Shown: positions 47,601 to 58,596 of the stretch, one piece after another
Layout: each line of letters opens with the position of its first letter
Position numbering within the stretch: the stretch's first letter is position 1
Assembly (NCBI RefSeq): GCF_963169125.1
Contig: NC_084797.1
Location: 102,511,868 to 102,575,867 of the forward strand
Length of the DNA: 64,000 bases
Direction of reading: 5' to 3'
Source of the DNA: Humulus lupulus
Lineage: Eukaryota; Streptophyta; Magnoliopsida; Rosales; Cannabaceae
Translations under genes and position numbers: made by a program
Notes under the pieces: generated by a model
What the model was told of the DNA's origin: nothing
Seen by the model: the letters and a program-made list of their open reading frames with translations, nothing else
Databases searched by the model: none

Positions 47601-50600
47601 ATGTTGGACCCGTCGAGGACCTAGAGGAGGTCCAACTCGATGAAAAAGACCCGACCAGAGTCATGAGGGTTGGGAAGAATTTAGAGCCTACCGCAAAGCA
47701 GGCACTGGTGAAATTCTTGCAAGAGAACTAGGAAGTTTTCGCCTGGTCGCATAAAGACATGGTTGGGATAGATCCAGCAGTGATCAGCCATGTCCTGAAC
47801 ATAAACAAAGCCTTTCCACCTGTGCAACAAAAAGGAAGGCTGCTCGATAAAGACAGATCAAAAGCCTTGAAAGAAGAAGTCGAAAGACTTAAAGAGAATG
47901 GGTTCATCAGGGTGGCATTTTATCCATCGTGGGTCTCCAATCCGGTGCTGGTCCCCAAGCCTAACGGCAAATGGCGGACCTGCGTGGATTTTACAGATCT
48001 CAATAAAGCCTGCCCAAAAGACTGTTTCCCACTCCCAAGGATCGACCAGTTGGTCGATGCTACTGCAGGACATGAGATCCTCTCGTTCATGGACGCGTAT
48101 TCAGGTTACAACCAGATCAGCATGCATCCCCCTGACGAGGATCATACCAGCTTTCAGACCGATACAGGCTTATATTGTTACAAAGTAATGCCCTTCGGGC
48201 TGAAAAATGCAGGCGCAACTTACCAACGACTGGTCAACCACATGTTCAAGGAGCTGATCGGGGTAAGCATGGAGGTATATGTGGATGACATGTTGGTAAA
48301 GTCCAAGAAGGCAGAAGGACATGTGAGGAATTTGCGAGAATGCTTTGATGTGTTGAACAAGTATCAGATGAAGTTGAATCCCCTCAAATGTTCCTTTGGA
48401 GTCGGATCAGGGAAGTTTTTGGGGTTTATAGTAAATTCAAGAGGAATCGAGGCCAACCCTGACAAGATAAAAGCCCTGATCGACATGAAGTCGCCGGAGA
48501 GAATCAAGGATGTACAAAGCCTGAACGGAAGGATCGCTGCCCTAAGTAGATTAATCTCAAAATCAACTGACAAGTGCGTTCCATTCTTTAATCTACTCAG
48601 GGGGAATAAGAAGTTTGAATGGACGGAAGACTGCGAGCAAGCATTCCAGGCCTTAAAAGCTCATATGTCGCAACCTCCCATCCTATCAAAACCAATCGAA
48701 GGAGAGACTTTGTATATTTATCTGGCGATTACCGAAGTTGCTGCTAGTGCGGTACTAATACGGGAGGAAGAAGGCATACAGAAAGCTGTTTACTATGTCA
48801 GCAAAAGGCTTATCGGTGCAGAATTGAAATATCCACCAATCGAGAGGTTAGCATATTGCTTAATTCTAGCCTCCAGAAAGTTGCATCCGTACTTCCAAGC
48901 CCATCCTATCACAGTTCTGACCGACCAGTCCCTTCGGCAAGTCCTCCAAAAACCTGAGGCAGCTGGACGACTGTTAAAATGGGCGGTCGAATTAGGACAG
49001 TTCGATGTAACTTAGTTACCGCGAGCAGCAATAAAAGGGCAAGTCTTGGCCGATTTTATTGTGGAGTTCATCGAACTCCCCAACAGTGAGCTGTGCAAAC
49101 AGCCTGAAGCGCCCATGCCTCAAGACGAGACTCTTTCGTGGAAACTATTCACGGATGGTTCATCCAATGAATCCCACGCTGGAGCGGGAGTGATATTGAT
49201 AACGCCCGAAGGGCATCGATTTCATTGCGCAATCAGATTTGACTTCGCAGCATCAAACAATGAAGCAGAATACGAAGCGCTCCTCGCTGGACTGAGAATG
49301 GCCAAGGATATGAGTATAAAAGTGCTCGATATTTACAGCGACTCTCAGCTGGTCATGAATCAAGTCCTGGGAGAATATCAAGCGCGAGGATTAAAGATGA
49401 TGGCCTACGTTAATAAAACGAAAGATTTGCTAGCCCAGTTTATAAAGTACACCCTCCAGCAAATTCCGCGAGACCAAAATTCGAATGCAGACGCCTTAGC
49501 TAAACTCGCAAGTGCAAAGGATGCTGACACCTTGAACATAGTCCTGTTAGAAAGATTGAGTAAGCCAAGCATTGAGGTGGCCGAAGCCAACATGGAGATT
49601 CGTGCAGAAGATACATGGATGACGCCTTACCTGGAGTATCTGACAAATGGAACATTGCCAGCAGATAGAAACAAGGCCAGAACTCTGCAAAGGCGAGCTA
49701 CTAGGTACATACTGCTCGACGGTGTTATGTACCGAAGAGGATATTCAATGCCACTACTCAGGTGCATTACATCAGAAAAAGCTAAGGAACTCATGAAAGA
49801 GGTGCATGAAGGCTTCTGCGGAGATCACGCTGGGGGGCAGAGTTTGGCGAAAAAAGTTCTAAGACAAGGCTACTTCTGGCCAACAATGAACGAGGATTCA
49901 ATGGAGTACGTACGAAGATGCGATAAATGTCAAAGGTTCTCCAAGATCCCACGAGCAGCTCCAAACGAGCTAAAGTAGATGCAGAGCCCGTGGCCTTTCG
50001 CAATATGGGGAATAGACTTGATTGGATCACTGCCAACAGGAAAAGGAGGAGTAAAGTACGCAGTTGTGGCAGTTGATTATTTCACAAAATGGGCCGAAGC
50101 TGAACCACTTGCAACCATCACGACCAAGAAAGTTCTTGACTTTGTCATCAAGAACATTGTATGCCGGTATGGTTTGCCCAGAAAGATAGTTTCAGACAAC
50201 GGGACCCAATTTGACAGCGACCTGTTCACCGATTTCTGCGAGAGGCACGGGGTTATTAAGAGCTTTTCTTCAGTCGCACACCCCCAAGCGAATGGGTAAG
50301 TCGAAGCTGTAAACAAAACTCTCAAGGACACCCTGAAGAAAAGACTTGAAGAAGCTAAAGGAGCGTGGCCAGAACAGCTGCCTGAAGTCCTCTGGTCGTA
50401 TAGAACATCTCATCGAACAGCAACAGGGCATACCCCATTTTCTCTAGCCTACGGATATGAGGCAATGTTACCTGTCGAGTTAGATCCCCCCTCACATCGG
50501 CGTTTGACTTACGACCAGGATGTGAACAGCCAGTTGATGATGGAGTCCCTAGACTCGATCGATGAGATACGAGAAAAATCTCAACTCCGAGTTGCTGCTT

Positions 50601-50851
50601 ACCAGCAAAAAGTCGCCCGGTACTTTAACTCCAAAGTTAAAGAAAGAAAATTCAACGTCGGAGATTTGGTGCTACGACGAGTTTTCTTAAATACCCGCGA
50701 CCCCACTGCTGGAGTGCTCGGACCTAACTGGGAAGGGCCTTACCAGATTGAAGAAGTCCTTCACCCAGGCACCTACAAACTTGCACGCTTAAACGGAGAT
50801 CTCGTTCCGCGCTATTGGAATGGAGAACACCTGCGCAAGTACTATCAATGA
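44603..50851 (+). pseudogene. TAT-2 gag-pol polyprotein, broken by nonsense codons only
   Basis: One continuous frame from ATG 44603 (MAKAGRKTGQATA) to TGA 50849-50851, 2,082 triplets, no frameshift seen. Gag: P/Q-rich arm with a coiled-coil-like EELASLRANQETAAE segment, a long charged R/G/N linker, gag core near 45810-46260, and a knuckle-like CRYHNDYGHDTNEC near 46618. Protease has VLVDTGSLVNILY near 47075. RT has CVDFTDLNKACPKD, DAYSGYNQISMH near 48095 and YVDDMLVKSK near 48280. Two RNase H domains: the first near 48700-49010, the extra one starting WKLFTDGSSNESHAG near 49139. Integrase has GFCGDHAGG, WPTMNEDSMEYV, GIDLIG near 50009 and SDNGTQFDS near 50196. Premature stops: TAG 47540, TAG 47729, TAG 49013, TAG 49976, TAA 50297. 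Most stand where relatives have Q. Not functional. Confidence 0.92.
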
Positions 50852-51518
50852 ACAGCCCTTCTTAAAGGACTGGCTTGTTTAAATTTCTCTTTTTAATTTT
50901 TACAAGTTTTGCAAAGAGGGTTAGCCACGATGTATGGCTAACTGCTCGTATATGTAAGATTCTATTTCAGAATCACTCGTAAAGACATGTTTAGTCCATT
51001 TTTAATACGAGATTATAAGGGACTGTGCTCAGCCAGTCATTCTTGCCAACCTTTGTGAATTTATATTTACAAGTATTTGTTCATTACGTGTGTTGTTTTG
51101 CTGTATTACAAGTATCAGTTTTACTACGAACAGGAACGTTCGAACAGGTTATGGTCAAGGCAAGTGACCAAGGACCTAAAGCTCCTCGATCACTTGGGGG
51201 GCATATAAGGCACATCGATAGCAAAGCATACTTCTCAAGGTATGTAAACACATGAACAAAATAAGTGAAAGCATGCTACAGTACTTAGAGTATTTTTCAA
51301 AATTTGTGTTTGATAAATCATGGCAAAGTACTATGCTAAGTTCGGTCATACGAACAAATGTTATAAATATTATAACATCAAGATTTAAGTTTGGATATAA
51401 CTGTTCAAAGTAAAAAGATTTGTTGCCCGTGCAGCAAAGTTTAAAAAAGAAACTACTGTCTTTACACCACGACCCTTGGGTCGTATATCCAAAAAAAGAA
51501 GAAAAAACAAATAAGAAT
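50852..51518. other. TAT-2 region between pol and antisense gene
   Basis: Non-coding, AT-rich, without the tandem array seen in TAT-1. The sense and antisense transcription units converge here. Confidence 0.5.
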
Positions 51519-54171
51519 TCAGGAGGCATTCGGGGCTGGAGGGTCCTGAGCAGCATCCTGGTTAGTCACGTCCTCAACAGCATCTTCTTCTTCCAAACCA
51601 GCAACGCTTGGAGTGGCAGGGGTCGCGGCTCTTGCTTCCTCCTCGGCTAGTTGGGCAGCACATCGGGCCAGCTCCGCAGTTCTGACTTCCTCTGAAAGGT
51701 AGCTAAAGTCAGCACCCTGATTGTGTTTCCAGAAATTGTAGAAACATCAGAGTGTTGTCCTTTTATACTTTTCCAGATTCTTGGAGCTGTCAAGCTCCAA
51801 CTACTTCACTTTACCCTTGAGGGAGAGAATAGCCTTATCCTTGGTCTTGAGTACCTCCCCCAGATGCTTGATTTCGCGGAGATGGGTTTTGTTGAACTCC
51901 CGATACTCTTGCCTCAACTTGACCGCTGCTTCCTTCGCAGCTTCAGCCTCGGACAGCTTAGTCACCGCTGCATCCCTCTCTCGGATCATCGCCTCCAACT
52001 CCTTAGCATGCTTAGCCTCAGCAGCCGAAAGCTCCTCGGCCGCTTTCACCTGGAACCTCTCGATGGCTTTTGCCTCGACCTGCTCGAGGTAAGCCTAGGC
52101 TCGGGTACGGGCAGTAATGGCAGAAAGTAAGGCCTGTGCATAAAGAAAAAGGAGTCAGAACTTATCACGAGGACTAAAAAACTAAAGACTCAAAGAATAA
52201 AGAAGCACTTACGCTGGAGATTTCGTTCAAAGCCCTATTCATGATCTGGTCGACTGGCAGCTCTTCAGCTTGAACCATTGCGGCCCTAACACGCTCGCCT
52301 TTACCAATGCGATCGAGGTGGTCCCGGGCGGATCGGATGGCACGGCTCATAAGTCTGGCCCCATGAGCCTCTTCACGAGAAAGATGCTCCCTGGCAGGCG
52401 CAGCTGGAGGATTCGGCCGAACAGGAGTAGTTTGCTGTTCAGAAGGAGCTGGAGGAGGAGTAGGAGTTCGCCTAGTTGGCGCAAGACTTTGCCCAGTTGG
52501 TGTGCCCTGAGGAGGGTCTTCTGGTCGACTTTTCTTGGCTGGAGGGCCCCGACTGGATTCACCAGTTCTCTTTTTTGGCTTCCGTGTGAGTTGGGGGGTT
52601 TCTTCTTCTTCCTCGGCCTGATACATGTCGAAGATGTTGGGAGTCGACATGTCTGCATGAAAGTAAACACAAGAGGTTAATAAGGAAAGAGAAAGGTGAA
52701 AGTAAGTAATACAACAAAAAGAAGATAACAAAGTAAATACCCGAGCTACAACTACTGGTCGCGACACTATTGACTCTATTAATCATATACTCATTTTCTG
52801 GCATGAAGAAGTCTGGCCCTAGATTTGGAGCATATGTAAAGTTACCATCCCCATCAAACATATGACAGGGAATTGGCAAACCATTTAAAAGCGAAATAAC
52901 GTTACCATTGTCATCAGAAGACTCTCCCAAGTCAACAACAGGCTCTGTGGCCTTTTCTTTCCCCTTGCCTTGGGGAGCAGAAGGCCTTTCGGCAGAAGGG
53001 CTACCCGTGGGTTCCCTGATCGTAACTCCTGTTGGCCTCCTCCTAGGAGGAGGCACAGGAGGTTGCTGCTCGGGAACCCCCTTGGCGGTGGCATCACCCA
53101 CCATGGGCCCTCTATTTTCATGGCGAGGAGCTAGGAGGCCAGACGACCTCAAGTTCTTTTCGAGTGTCAGGGTCTTGACACATTTTGCTGCATCAGACAT
53201 CCTGGCCAGAGTGTTAGACCTCGACACCATGCTTGGTGTTGGGGTCGGACGTAACCAAGGGCCTGAAAAACAGATCAAGTTTGAGAGAAAATGAAAGGAA
53301 ATACTCTATGTTAAAGTGTCGACCAAGACAAAGACAAGTTTATACCTCCTCTCGCAAAGGCCAAGTTGTCACTGGTTATGTCCGGAGTAAAGAAGTACTC
53401 CTTGTTGTAATGCCCCACATTTGATATATGGGTTGTACCACTCAAGAACGTCCGGCCGGTTTCCTGGTGGCAGAAGTGGAAAAAGCCCGTCTCGTTGTGC
53501 TGAGGGTTGGACTTGAGGTCAAAAAGATAGTTGACCTCGTGGGGTGAAGGTTCTGGCCATTTGTTAAGTTTTTACAGAACATAGAGTGCGGCCAGCATCC
53601 TATATCCGTTGGGAGTTATTTGAAAGGGAGCGACGCCGAAATAATTGGCCACCCCCACAAAGAAAGGATGAAGAGGGAGATAAGCTCCCGCCTCAATGTG
53701 ATACCGGGACCAGGCGCTGTTCGCCCCTCCTGGACGGTTAGCCCTCTGGTCCGCAGTGGGACGTGTAATGGTTACCCCCGTGAGGGGGAATTTCCTGAAG
53801 CAGTTAGCAACCATTCGGATGGTCACTGAACTGGCTGGGGGAGTATACCACTCGACATCAGGCGGATTCCGATGACGAGGGCGAGCCCTAGTTTAGATAT
53901 TAGGGTCAGGAACAAGATTTTCTCGACCACTGGTCGAGGGAGCCCTAGCCTGCGAATCAGGCTGGGCAGGAGGAGTAGTGTTACTTTCAGACTCGGGCCT
54001 CTTCTTGCCAGATGACTTGGAGCGGGCCATTGGAGGAGAAAGATGTGGTCTGGAAGAGGATCGCGAGAAAGGAATCTGATGGATACGATCAACTGGTTGT
54101 TCTTCTCCCTCGAGCAACTGGGCAAGGAGGTCGTCGTCGATGGGTCTCTCACCTCCCCACAAATCTGGCAT
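51519..54171 (-). pseudogene. TAT-2 antisense spliced gene, decayed
   Basis: Inferred exons: leader exon to 54604, intron 54603-54178, exon 1 with ATG 54171 to 53346, intron 53345-53263, exon 2 53262-52741, intron 52740-52653, exon 3 52652-52213, intron 52212-52134, exon 4 52133-51519. Every intron is GT-AG (donors GTAAGT, GTATAA, GTATTT, GTAAGT; acceptors TTTGCAG, TTTTCAG, CATGCAG, GCACAG). Coding phases are 1, 1 and 0, and the sum is 801 triplets. Exon 1 carries LPLHPFFVGVANYFGVAPF, matching the domain in TAT-1. Exons 2-3 are low-complexity and rich in P, E and K (MSTPNIFDMYQAEEEEE). Exon 4 is a coiled coil. In-frame stops: TAA 53895, TAA 53574, TAG 52097, a stop at 51803, TGA 51749. Same kind of gene as in TAT-1 but inactivated. 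Confidence 0.78.
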
Positions 54172-54775
54172 TAAAATCTGCAAACAGAAGAATGGGGAGG
54201 TGAGGTTATAGAACTTTAGAAGGTTTTTTAGAATAACGCTGGTCGAGTATAAAAGTTAAGCCTTTATACAACAACATTCTAATAAGAAACTAAATCTTTC
54301 TATGCGAACAGTTCGAAAAACGGATTAAAGGGTGAAAGTGAAAAGTTTTCCTGGAAAGCTTTTTCAACTCCCCTTAGGGCGGGAATTTTTTTTTTTTTTC
54401 AACTAGCTTAAAAATCGAAATGTTACTTCGGTTTTACGTCCTAAAAAGCATGATCCTGGGTTTCAAACTAACTCGTAAACCTACTCTGCCTACAAAATAT
54501 TCTATCTACAAGCACCTAAAACCAGAGGCCGAGAGACTTAAACAGTACGCCATAAAAAGCATGCACCATGAGAAATTAGAAGAATGGGGTTTCAGGAACT
54601 TACCAAGAATAGTGGTCGTGAAGGTGGAAGAGAGGTCTTCGGAGATTAAGGAGCCCACCGTCTGAGTCGTGAAAGGCGCAAGAGAACGTTCGCCGGAGAA
54701 GTTTAAAGCTCTGGTTTTTAGGGTTTTTGGCAGAATAATGGCGTGTGTGAAAAGAAAAGAGGTGGCTCTGATGGT

Positions 54776-54785
54776 CTTATATAAG
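54776..54785 (-). promoter_or_regulatory. TATA box for the TAT-2 antisense gene
   Basis: CTTATATAAG, a palindrome readable on either strand, about 180 nt upstream of the leader-exon donor at 54604. Its place corresponds to the TAT-1 antisense TATA box. Confidence 0.5.
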
Positions 54786-55000
54786 TTTGTCTCTGATACT
54801 AAAAAGGTGTAATCATTATTTTTCCTTTTTCGAAGTATGGGGGAACATGATGGCCGTCGAAATCGTTTCTGGGGAACCGAAAAGTCATGATTGGACAGAA
54901 GTGGGTTGCTTCTTTCAAGAACACACGAAGGGTTCTGACACGTCAGGAGGGGTTACCGAAGAGTCATTCGTTCAAAGTTTATTTACTGTTCGTAGTAAAT

Positions 55001-55017
55001 AAACTTTGGGGGGCAAA
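55001..55017 (+). other. Polypurine tract of TAT-2
   Basis: AAACTTTGGGGGGCAAA directly before the 3' LTR. Confidence 0.8.
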
Positions 55018-55610
55018 TGTTATCCAATAAATTAGCATTTGTGACATGGCAGATAATCTCTTGACACGTGGCTGATACCTGGAAGGCGTCTGCTAGAGTA
55101 TCGACCAGGATGCACAGCAGAAGCAGGACAAGCCTGTCTTACCCACGACCAGTCTGGTTGGTAGTTCCGCAGGCAAGGCAACAATTATGGGAAGATCTTT
55201 GTGAATCCCGAATTTATCTCATGCAATCTTCTGGATATCCCATTATTTAGGGGATAATATCTGTAACAATATTTTGTAACCCTCCATGAGCCTATAAATA
55301 GCAAGAGATAGCTCAAGGGAAGGGACCTTTTTTTGGAGCTTCTGAATGATAGGGATTATAGAATTTCTCCTAGTAAACTTGTATTGTTTGTCAGAAGTGT
55401 TGAAACTCATTGAACCCAAGTTCTTTGATCACACTTTTGATTCCATATCAATATCATTCTAAGTGGACGTAGGTCATTTCCAGATCCTGGGGCCGAACCA
55501 CTATAAATCACTGTGTTTTCTTTACTTTTGTCATTATGTTATTCTCTATACATTCGTCTATATCATTCATATTTTAACTCCGTGTCAGTTGGCTAAATCG
55601 TGGGTCAACA
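55018..55610 (+). repeat. 3' LTR of TAT-2
   Basis: 593 bp, eight transitions away from the 5' LTR by hand count. Followed by GCAGT and then by the minus-strand gag/protease of GYP-2. Confidence 0.93.
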
Positions 55611-56736
55611 GCAGTATATAGAAAACCCAGCACTAGAAATCTGACCTGTCACAACCGAGGGGCTAGCCTCCGCCTCAGTCTGAGTCAAAGTGAACACCCT
55701 GGCAGGAGTGAGACTGTCACCCTGCTTCGGCTCCTCCTTCCTGGCTTGTGGGCAGTCCTTCTTCAGATGATTGGCACTCCCACAGATAAAGCAAGCCCTG
55801 ATCCTGCACATCCCCTAATGTTGTCGCCTGCATCGAGGACATACTGGAAAACTCCTCCAGTTGTCACCTCCGCCCTGACGGCCACTAAAAGCCCCCAGTG
55901 CCCTCCTATCCAAACTAGGAGGAACAAAAGAATCTGGGGCCTTTCTCTTCTACTCACTAAAGCCGCTACCCCGACTGGATCCAGTAAAAGGAGGCACTGT
56001 CCTCCTGGCATCACGCCTAACATCCCTCTCTCTCCAAATCTGATCCTCGGCCCCCTCCGCTATAAGGGCCTTGTCCATAACCTGAGCATAAGTAGTAGTC
56101 TCTGGGTCTAAATTAATCTTCACATCACGGGCGATCATAACATTCAACCCCCGTACAAATCTGTCTCTTCTTGCTGCATCAGTCGGCACCAAATCTGGCG
56201 CGAACTTCTCCAATCGGTCGAATTTCAAGGCGTACTCTGTAACAGTCAACCGGTTCTGAGTCAGGTTGATGAACTCGTCAACCTTTGCAGCTCGGACTGC
56301 AACACTGTAGTATTTCTCATTAAAGATGTTCCTGAACTCTTCCCAAGTGATAACTGCCACATTCCTCCTCTGAGCTACTACATCCCACCAGATGCGGGCA
56401 TCTTCTCTGAACATGTAGCTAGCACAAGCTACCCTCTCGTTCCCTTCAACCTTCATAAAATCCAGAATAGAGGAAACCACATTCATCCACTGCTCTGCTC
56501 ACAGTGGGTCCGGTCCACCCTCGAAGGTGGGAGGATGCTATTTTCTGAATCTCTCACACAAAGGTTCCCACCTGTTCTCCATAACAGGCTGAACTGGTAC
56601 TGGCACCACAGCTGGCTGAACTGACAACCCAGTGGCCTGAGGAGGGGCCTGCTGCCTCAACTATCGAATTTCTTCCTCTGATTGTTGCAGTCTTGCTTCC
56701 ATTTTGGCAAACATCTGTTGCCAATTCTGTGGGGAC
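55611..56736 (-). pseudogene. GYP-2 gag, 5' truncated
   Basis: Gag core pieces on the minus strand: a LYERFRK-like region near 56550, VVSSILDFMKVEGNERVACASYM near 56480-56410, FRNIFNEKYYSVAVRAAKVDEF near 56330, YALKFDRLEKFAPDL near 56230, RFVRGLNVMIARDVK near 56150. Zinc knuckle CFICGSANHLKKDC is near 55795-55755. It ends in the protease start cut by TAT-2 at 55616. Stops occur near 56500 and 56660 and frame changes near 55950 and 55810. The N-terminus is lost upstream of a WQQMFAKMEARL-like motif at about 56730. Confidence 0.87.
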
Positions 56737-56776
56737 AAACATCATTTTTTGCTTGTGAGGACAAACTTTACCCTAG
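56737..56776. other. Filler at a deletion junction
   Basis: About 40 bp that belong to neither neighbour. It holds two copies of a GGACAAAC phrase (56733 and 56759). The pattern looks like end-joining repair with templated filler. Confidence 0.5.
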
Positions 56777-58470
56777 ACTAGTATGTAGAACTATACGTGA
56801 GGGAGATCGTACGTCTCCACGAGGTCCTAAAATCCATAGTGTCAGACTGAGATCCTATCTTTACCTCTAAATTTTGGGGAAGCCTGCAAATGGCTATGGG
56901 GACTTATCTGAAGTTCAGTACAATGTTCCATACTCAGATAGATGGTCAATCTGAGAGGACGATTCAAATATTGGAGGACATGCCTAGTGCATGTGTATTA
57001 GATTTTGAGCGATCCTAAAGTAAGCATTTTTAGTTGATTTAGTTTTCATACAATAATGACTATCAATCAATGATTGGAGTAGCTACATTTGAGATGTTGT
57101 ATGGAATGAAATGTAGGTCACCCATTCATTGGGATAAAATGGGAGAGAGGAAGTACTTGGGTCCTTAGATGGTTCTGTTGACGCAGTTTTTCGCCAACAA
57201 TGGATTAAGAAATCCGACGATAGAGATATTAGTGCTCTCTTACTAAACCGTAGTTTATCAAATGAATAATGCCTTAAACACTTACACTTTAACATGGTTC
57301 AGTGGTTAAAATCCACCTAGTCCACGAGACAATATTATTAATCTCTTTTAGGCTCTGGAGGAAATAGTTTTTACAATTTTAGTAGAGTTTCAGTAGATCT
57401 AAAAAGCAATCCCTTTTCCTGTCCATTCCCCTGATATTTATAGTGGCATTTCTAGACAACTTTGGGTAACCGCGTGCATAAATATGGTAAATAATCAATC
57501 ATAATAATATCCCATTTTCATAGGGATATGATTGCCTATGAACTTGACATCCGTTATCTTGGGTAATAAATATGTAATACAATTTGGGCACCAATGAGCG
57601 TATAAGGAATCTCAGATCTTTTGGGATCCTTCACTGTGCATTATGATCAGGCTTCCGTGAGCTGAACACTTCCCTCGAGCTGGATGTTGAAGAGCTGATT
57701 GAACTTGATATGGGCCAAGTACAAAATACCTAGAAGGAGATCTAACCATCACGCATCTTGAACTAGGTTATTGGCTCTAGAGTCGACCTGGAGATTATAT
57801 GGTTGTTTACTGCCAAGTTTGACTCGAACTGCTCATGTCGGAGTTAGCTATAGGTTCTACCTATCTACTTTCTCCATGCACTCATATGCCAGCTATACCC
57901 CGAACTGAGTGATTCAATTCGTGTTTATTTTAGGGTACAACAGGTTGAAGCAACTAGTGAGGCCATTGGGAATATCAGAGCTTGAATACAAAAAAACTAC
58001 GCTGACTCTAAGCATAGGAACGTAGAGTTCCAGGTAGGGGACCATATTTTCATTGAATTTCACCACTATGGGGAATAAAACGGTTTGAGAGGAAGGAAAA
58101 GCTGAGCCCTAGGTTTGTGGGACCTTTTGAGATCTTGGAAAGGATCGGGCAGGTAGCCTATAGATTGGCTTTGTCCCTGTCATTATCAAGAGTCCATGAT
58201 GTGTTTCACCTCTCAATGCTTCAAAAGTATGTGTCAGACACGACCCATGTGTTGGGTTATGAGGATTTGCAGAAAAAGATAGATTTGTCTTATGAGGAGT
58301 GGTCGGTTCATATCCTATAAAGAAAAGATAAGGTTTTTAGGAACAAGACAATTCCTCTAGTTAAAATTCTATGGAGAAACATTTAGGTCTAGGAAGCAAC
58401 CTAGGAGCTAGAGTTAGATATGCGGATCAACATCCTGAGCTATTCAGATAAATTTCGAGGATGAAATTTT
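56777..58470 (+). pseudogene. Plus-strand gypsy integrase relic (presumed GYP-1)
   Basis: Decayed integrase core and tail: a [21 protein letters not shown] stretch near 56787, FSYNNDYQSMIG near 57042, EMLYGMKCRSPIHWDKMGERKYLGP near 57091-57165. After SOLO-2 come codons for a LSPRFVGPFEILERIGQVAYRLA-like region near 58100-58170, HLSMLQKYVSDTTHVLGYEDL near 58210-58270, and a degraded chromo-like tail to about 58450. Many stop codons. The sequence then leads over a purine tract (ATGAGGGAATAG) into an LTR start at 58488. Pol upstream of this point is missing. Confidence 0.8.
57176..57942 (-). mobile_element. SOLO-2: solo LTR inside the integrase relic
   Basis: 767 bp, TGTTGACGCAGTTTTTCGCC to TAGGGTACAACA, flanked by GGTTC (57171-57175) and GGTTG (57943-57947), a target duplication with one substitution. 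The integrase frame continues on the far side. TATAAATA on the minus strand (57442-57435) suggests minus orientation. Its outer end resembles that of SOLO-1. Confidence 0.85.
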
Positions 58471-58487
58471 CATTATGAGGGAATAGT

Positions 58488-58596
58488 TGTAATGTTCGAA
58501 ATTTTCTAATAAGGCTTAGTACCTTGATTAGCATGCTGGGAGGGCATACTATATGTGAATTTAATTGAATATATGTGTGATTATGTGAAATGTATG
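58488..58596 (+). repeat. Fragment of a 3' LTR (presumed GYP-1)
   Basis: TGTAATGTTCGAAATTTTC and the following 90 bp resemble the first 110 bp of the GYP-1 5' LTR. It is cut at 58597 by another LTR start. Confidence 0.7.

Larger units (their letters stand above)
43962..55610 (+). mobile_element. TAT-2: Tat-lineage Ty3-gypsy element with decayed antisense gene
   Basis: Target duplication GCAGT (43957-43961 and 55611-55615), LTRs of 593 bp each, primer site, gag-pol 44603-50851, opposite-strand gene 54171-51519, polypurine tract. Inserted in GYP-2 just before the protease active site. The LTRs differ at eight positions by hand count (about 98.7% identity), all transitions. It has the same architecture as TAT-1 but is clearly a different family (LTRs unrelated apart from the TGTTATCC start). 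Confidence 0.93.
7400..56736 (-). mobile_element. GYP-2: Tekay-type Ty3-gypsy element, second shell
   Basis: Read on the minus strand: gag 56736-55616, then TAT-2 inserted, protease to integrase 43961-40782, then GYP-3 inserted, the last 50 or so codons of pol at 9721-9561, and the 3' LTR 9560-7400. The pieces join exactly once the nested elements and one copy of each target duplication are removed. The 5' LTR, primer site and gag N-terminus are missing. The sequence stops at about 56736 in a short filler that leads into the plus-strand integrase relic. Confidence 0.85.
4029..58596 (+). mobile_element. GYP-1: old Tekay-type Ty3-gypsy element, outermost shell of the nest
   Basis: The 5' part (LTR, primer site, gag and start of protease) is at 4029-7399. 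The presumed far part (integrase and start of the 3' LTR) is at 56777-58596. Between them lie GYP-2 and everything nested in it, and the middle of GYP-1 pol is missing. Both parts are on the plus strand, of the same family and equally decayed by stops and frameshifts. The start of the 3' LTR at 58488 is related to the 5' LTR start but only roughly three quarters identical by eye. Joining the two parts into one element is therefore an inference; they could be two related elements. Confidence 0.55.
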
